Assembly: GCA_035556515.1 (NCBI GenBank)
Contig: DATMEO010000172.1
Coordinates: 1 to 5,362, forward strand
DNA length: 5,362 bases
Reading direction: 5' to 3'
DNA from: Gaiellasilicea sp035556515
GTDB taxonomy: Bacteria; Actinomycetota; Thermoleophilia; Gaiellales; Gaiellaceae
The notes under the pieces were generated by a model. It was not told the DNA's origin. It worked only from the letters and a program-made list of their open reading frames with translations, and made no database searches. A program made the position numbers and the translations under genes. Positions within the stretch are counted from its first letter, which is position 1; each line of letters begins with the position of its first letter. Below are positions 4,729-5,362 of the stretch, in pieces.

Positions 4729-5362
4729 GGGAGGCGGAAGGCGCGTGCGGCGTTGGCGTCAATCCGCGTGGCGAGCTCGTCGCGGTCCTCGCCCCGGGCG
4801 TCGGCGAGCGCCGCGATCGTGTGGACGACGTGCGCGGGCTCGTTCGGACGGCCGCGGAGCGGCTGCGGCGCCAGGTAGGGACTGTCGGTCTCAGCGAGCA
4901 GGCGCTCCGCAGGTACGGCGGCGGCAGACTCGCGCAGGGCTTCCGCCTTCGGATAGGTGACGTTGCCGGCGAACGAGAAGTACCAGCCGTGCTCGAGACC
5001 CGCTGTCAGCAGCTCCGGCTCGGAGAAGCAGTGCATGACGACGGTGCCCTCGTGCGCGCGGAGCATCGCCTCCGTATCGCCGTTCGCAGCGCGTGTATGG
5101 ACGACGATCGGCAGGCGCAGCTCCGCCGCAAGCTTGAGCTGCGCGGCGAAGAGGCGGCGCTGCTCGTCCTTCGCGTCGCCGCCGTAGTGATAGTCGAGTC
5201 CGGCCTCGCCGACCGCGACCGCCCGCGGGTGGTCGAGCAGCGTGCGGAGCTCGTCGACGCGCGCTGCCTCGGGTGTTGCCGCCTGGTGCGGGTCGATCCC
5301 GAGAGCGGCGAAGACGCCGTCGTCGCTCGTCAGCTCGAGCGCGCGGCGGCAGGAGTCGATCC
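4725..5362 (-). CDS. tatD: TatD-family metal-dependent hydrolase (N-terminus cut off)
   Basis: The minus-strand frame runs from the right edge to the TGA at 4725, giving the last 211 residues; I translated upstream of the internal ATG at 5066 and found no stop to the edge. TatD proteins are TIM-barrel amidohydrolase-superfamily nucleases with DNase activity. Family motifs appear in order in this fragment: LGIDPHQ (20-26), VGEAGLDY (50-57) with a metal-ligand Glu, QRRLFAAQLKLA (67-78), LPIVVHTR (83-90) with a ligand His, MHCFSE (109-114) with a further His, FSFAGNVTYP (128-137), and LLAETDSPYLAP (154-165) with the catalytic Asp159. A full protein is about 255-265 residues, so about 45-50, including the N-terminal His-x-His, lie outside the window. 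GIDPH replaces the more common GIHPH. It is the first visible gene of the leftward operon. Confidence 0.95.
   Translation of the reverse strand, partial: IDSCRRALELTSDDGVFAALGIDPHQAATPEAARVDELRTLLDHPRAVAVGEAGLDYHYGGDAKDEQRRLFAAQLKLAAELRLPIVVHTRAANGDTEAMLRAHEGTVVMHCFSEPELLTAGLEHGWYFSFAGNVTYPKAEALRESAAAVPAERLLAETDSPYLAPQPLRGRPNEPAHVVHTIAALADARGEDRDELATRIDANAARAFRLP

Noticed and set aside
3962..4762. Upstream extension of the ispE frame (an apparent 538-residue protein)
   Set aside because: It lies inside rsmA in another frame and is Arg/Pro-rich. The GTG at 3961 begins the IspE family match.
4111..4878. Plus-strand open frame of 255 codons
   Set aside because: It is antisense to rsmA and tatD, both clearly coding on the minus strand.

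Overview
This is a high-GC, gene-dense window that reads as Actinomycetota chromosome. The order tatD-rsmA-ispE-(small membrane protein)-tRNA-Gln-glmU, all leftward on the minus strand, resembles the housekeeping block that actinobacteria keep in this order. A deep-branching class such as Thermoleophilia is my best guess, from general resemblance only. No search could be run.

Layout, left to right. (1) 1-1152, minus: glmU, start visible, C-terminus cut off by the window edge. (2) 1153-1334: a divergent intergenic region with a 12-bp-stem palindrome (HP1, 1183-1214). (3) 1335-2597, plus: a secreted collagen-like protein with a signal peptide, a short linker, 67 uninterrupted Gly-X-Y triplets and a beta-rich C-terminal head. 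It is the only plus-strand gene. (4) 2608-2678, minus: tRNA-Gln(UUG), 10 bp from the collagen stop codon. (5) 2701-2764: a perfect 19-bp-arm palindrome (HP2), related in sequence to HP1. (6) 2762-3118, minus: a four-helix membrane protein of unknown function. (7) 3146-3961 ispE, 3958-4728 rsmA and 4725 to the right edge tatD, joined by two GTGA stop/start overlaps.

How the genes work together. TatD (metal-dependent nuclease family), RsmA (16S rRNA dimethylation), IspE (MEP isoprenoid pathway) and GlmU (UDP-GlcNAc synthesis) are core functions that look co-transcribed or closely co-ordinated. The collagen-like gene looks like an accessory gene placed between tRNA-Gln and glmU on the opposite strand. 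Its product should be exported as a rod-like trimer ending in a probable recognition or trimerisation head.

The two most interesting signals are the HP1/HP2 palindrome family, whose two copies differ by a base-pair-preserving (compensatory) change and bracket the collagen gene plus the tRNA, and the collagen-like protein itself. Its triplets place proline mainly in the Y position and are encoded by near-identical DNA repeats. I saw no CRISPR array, transposase, phage gene or canonical U-tailed terminator.
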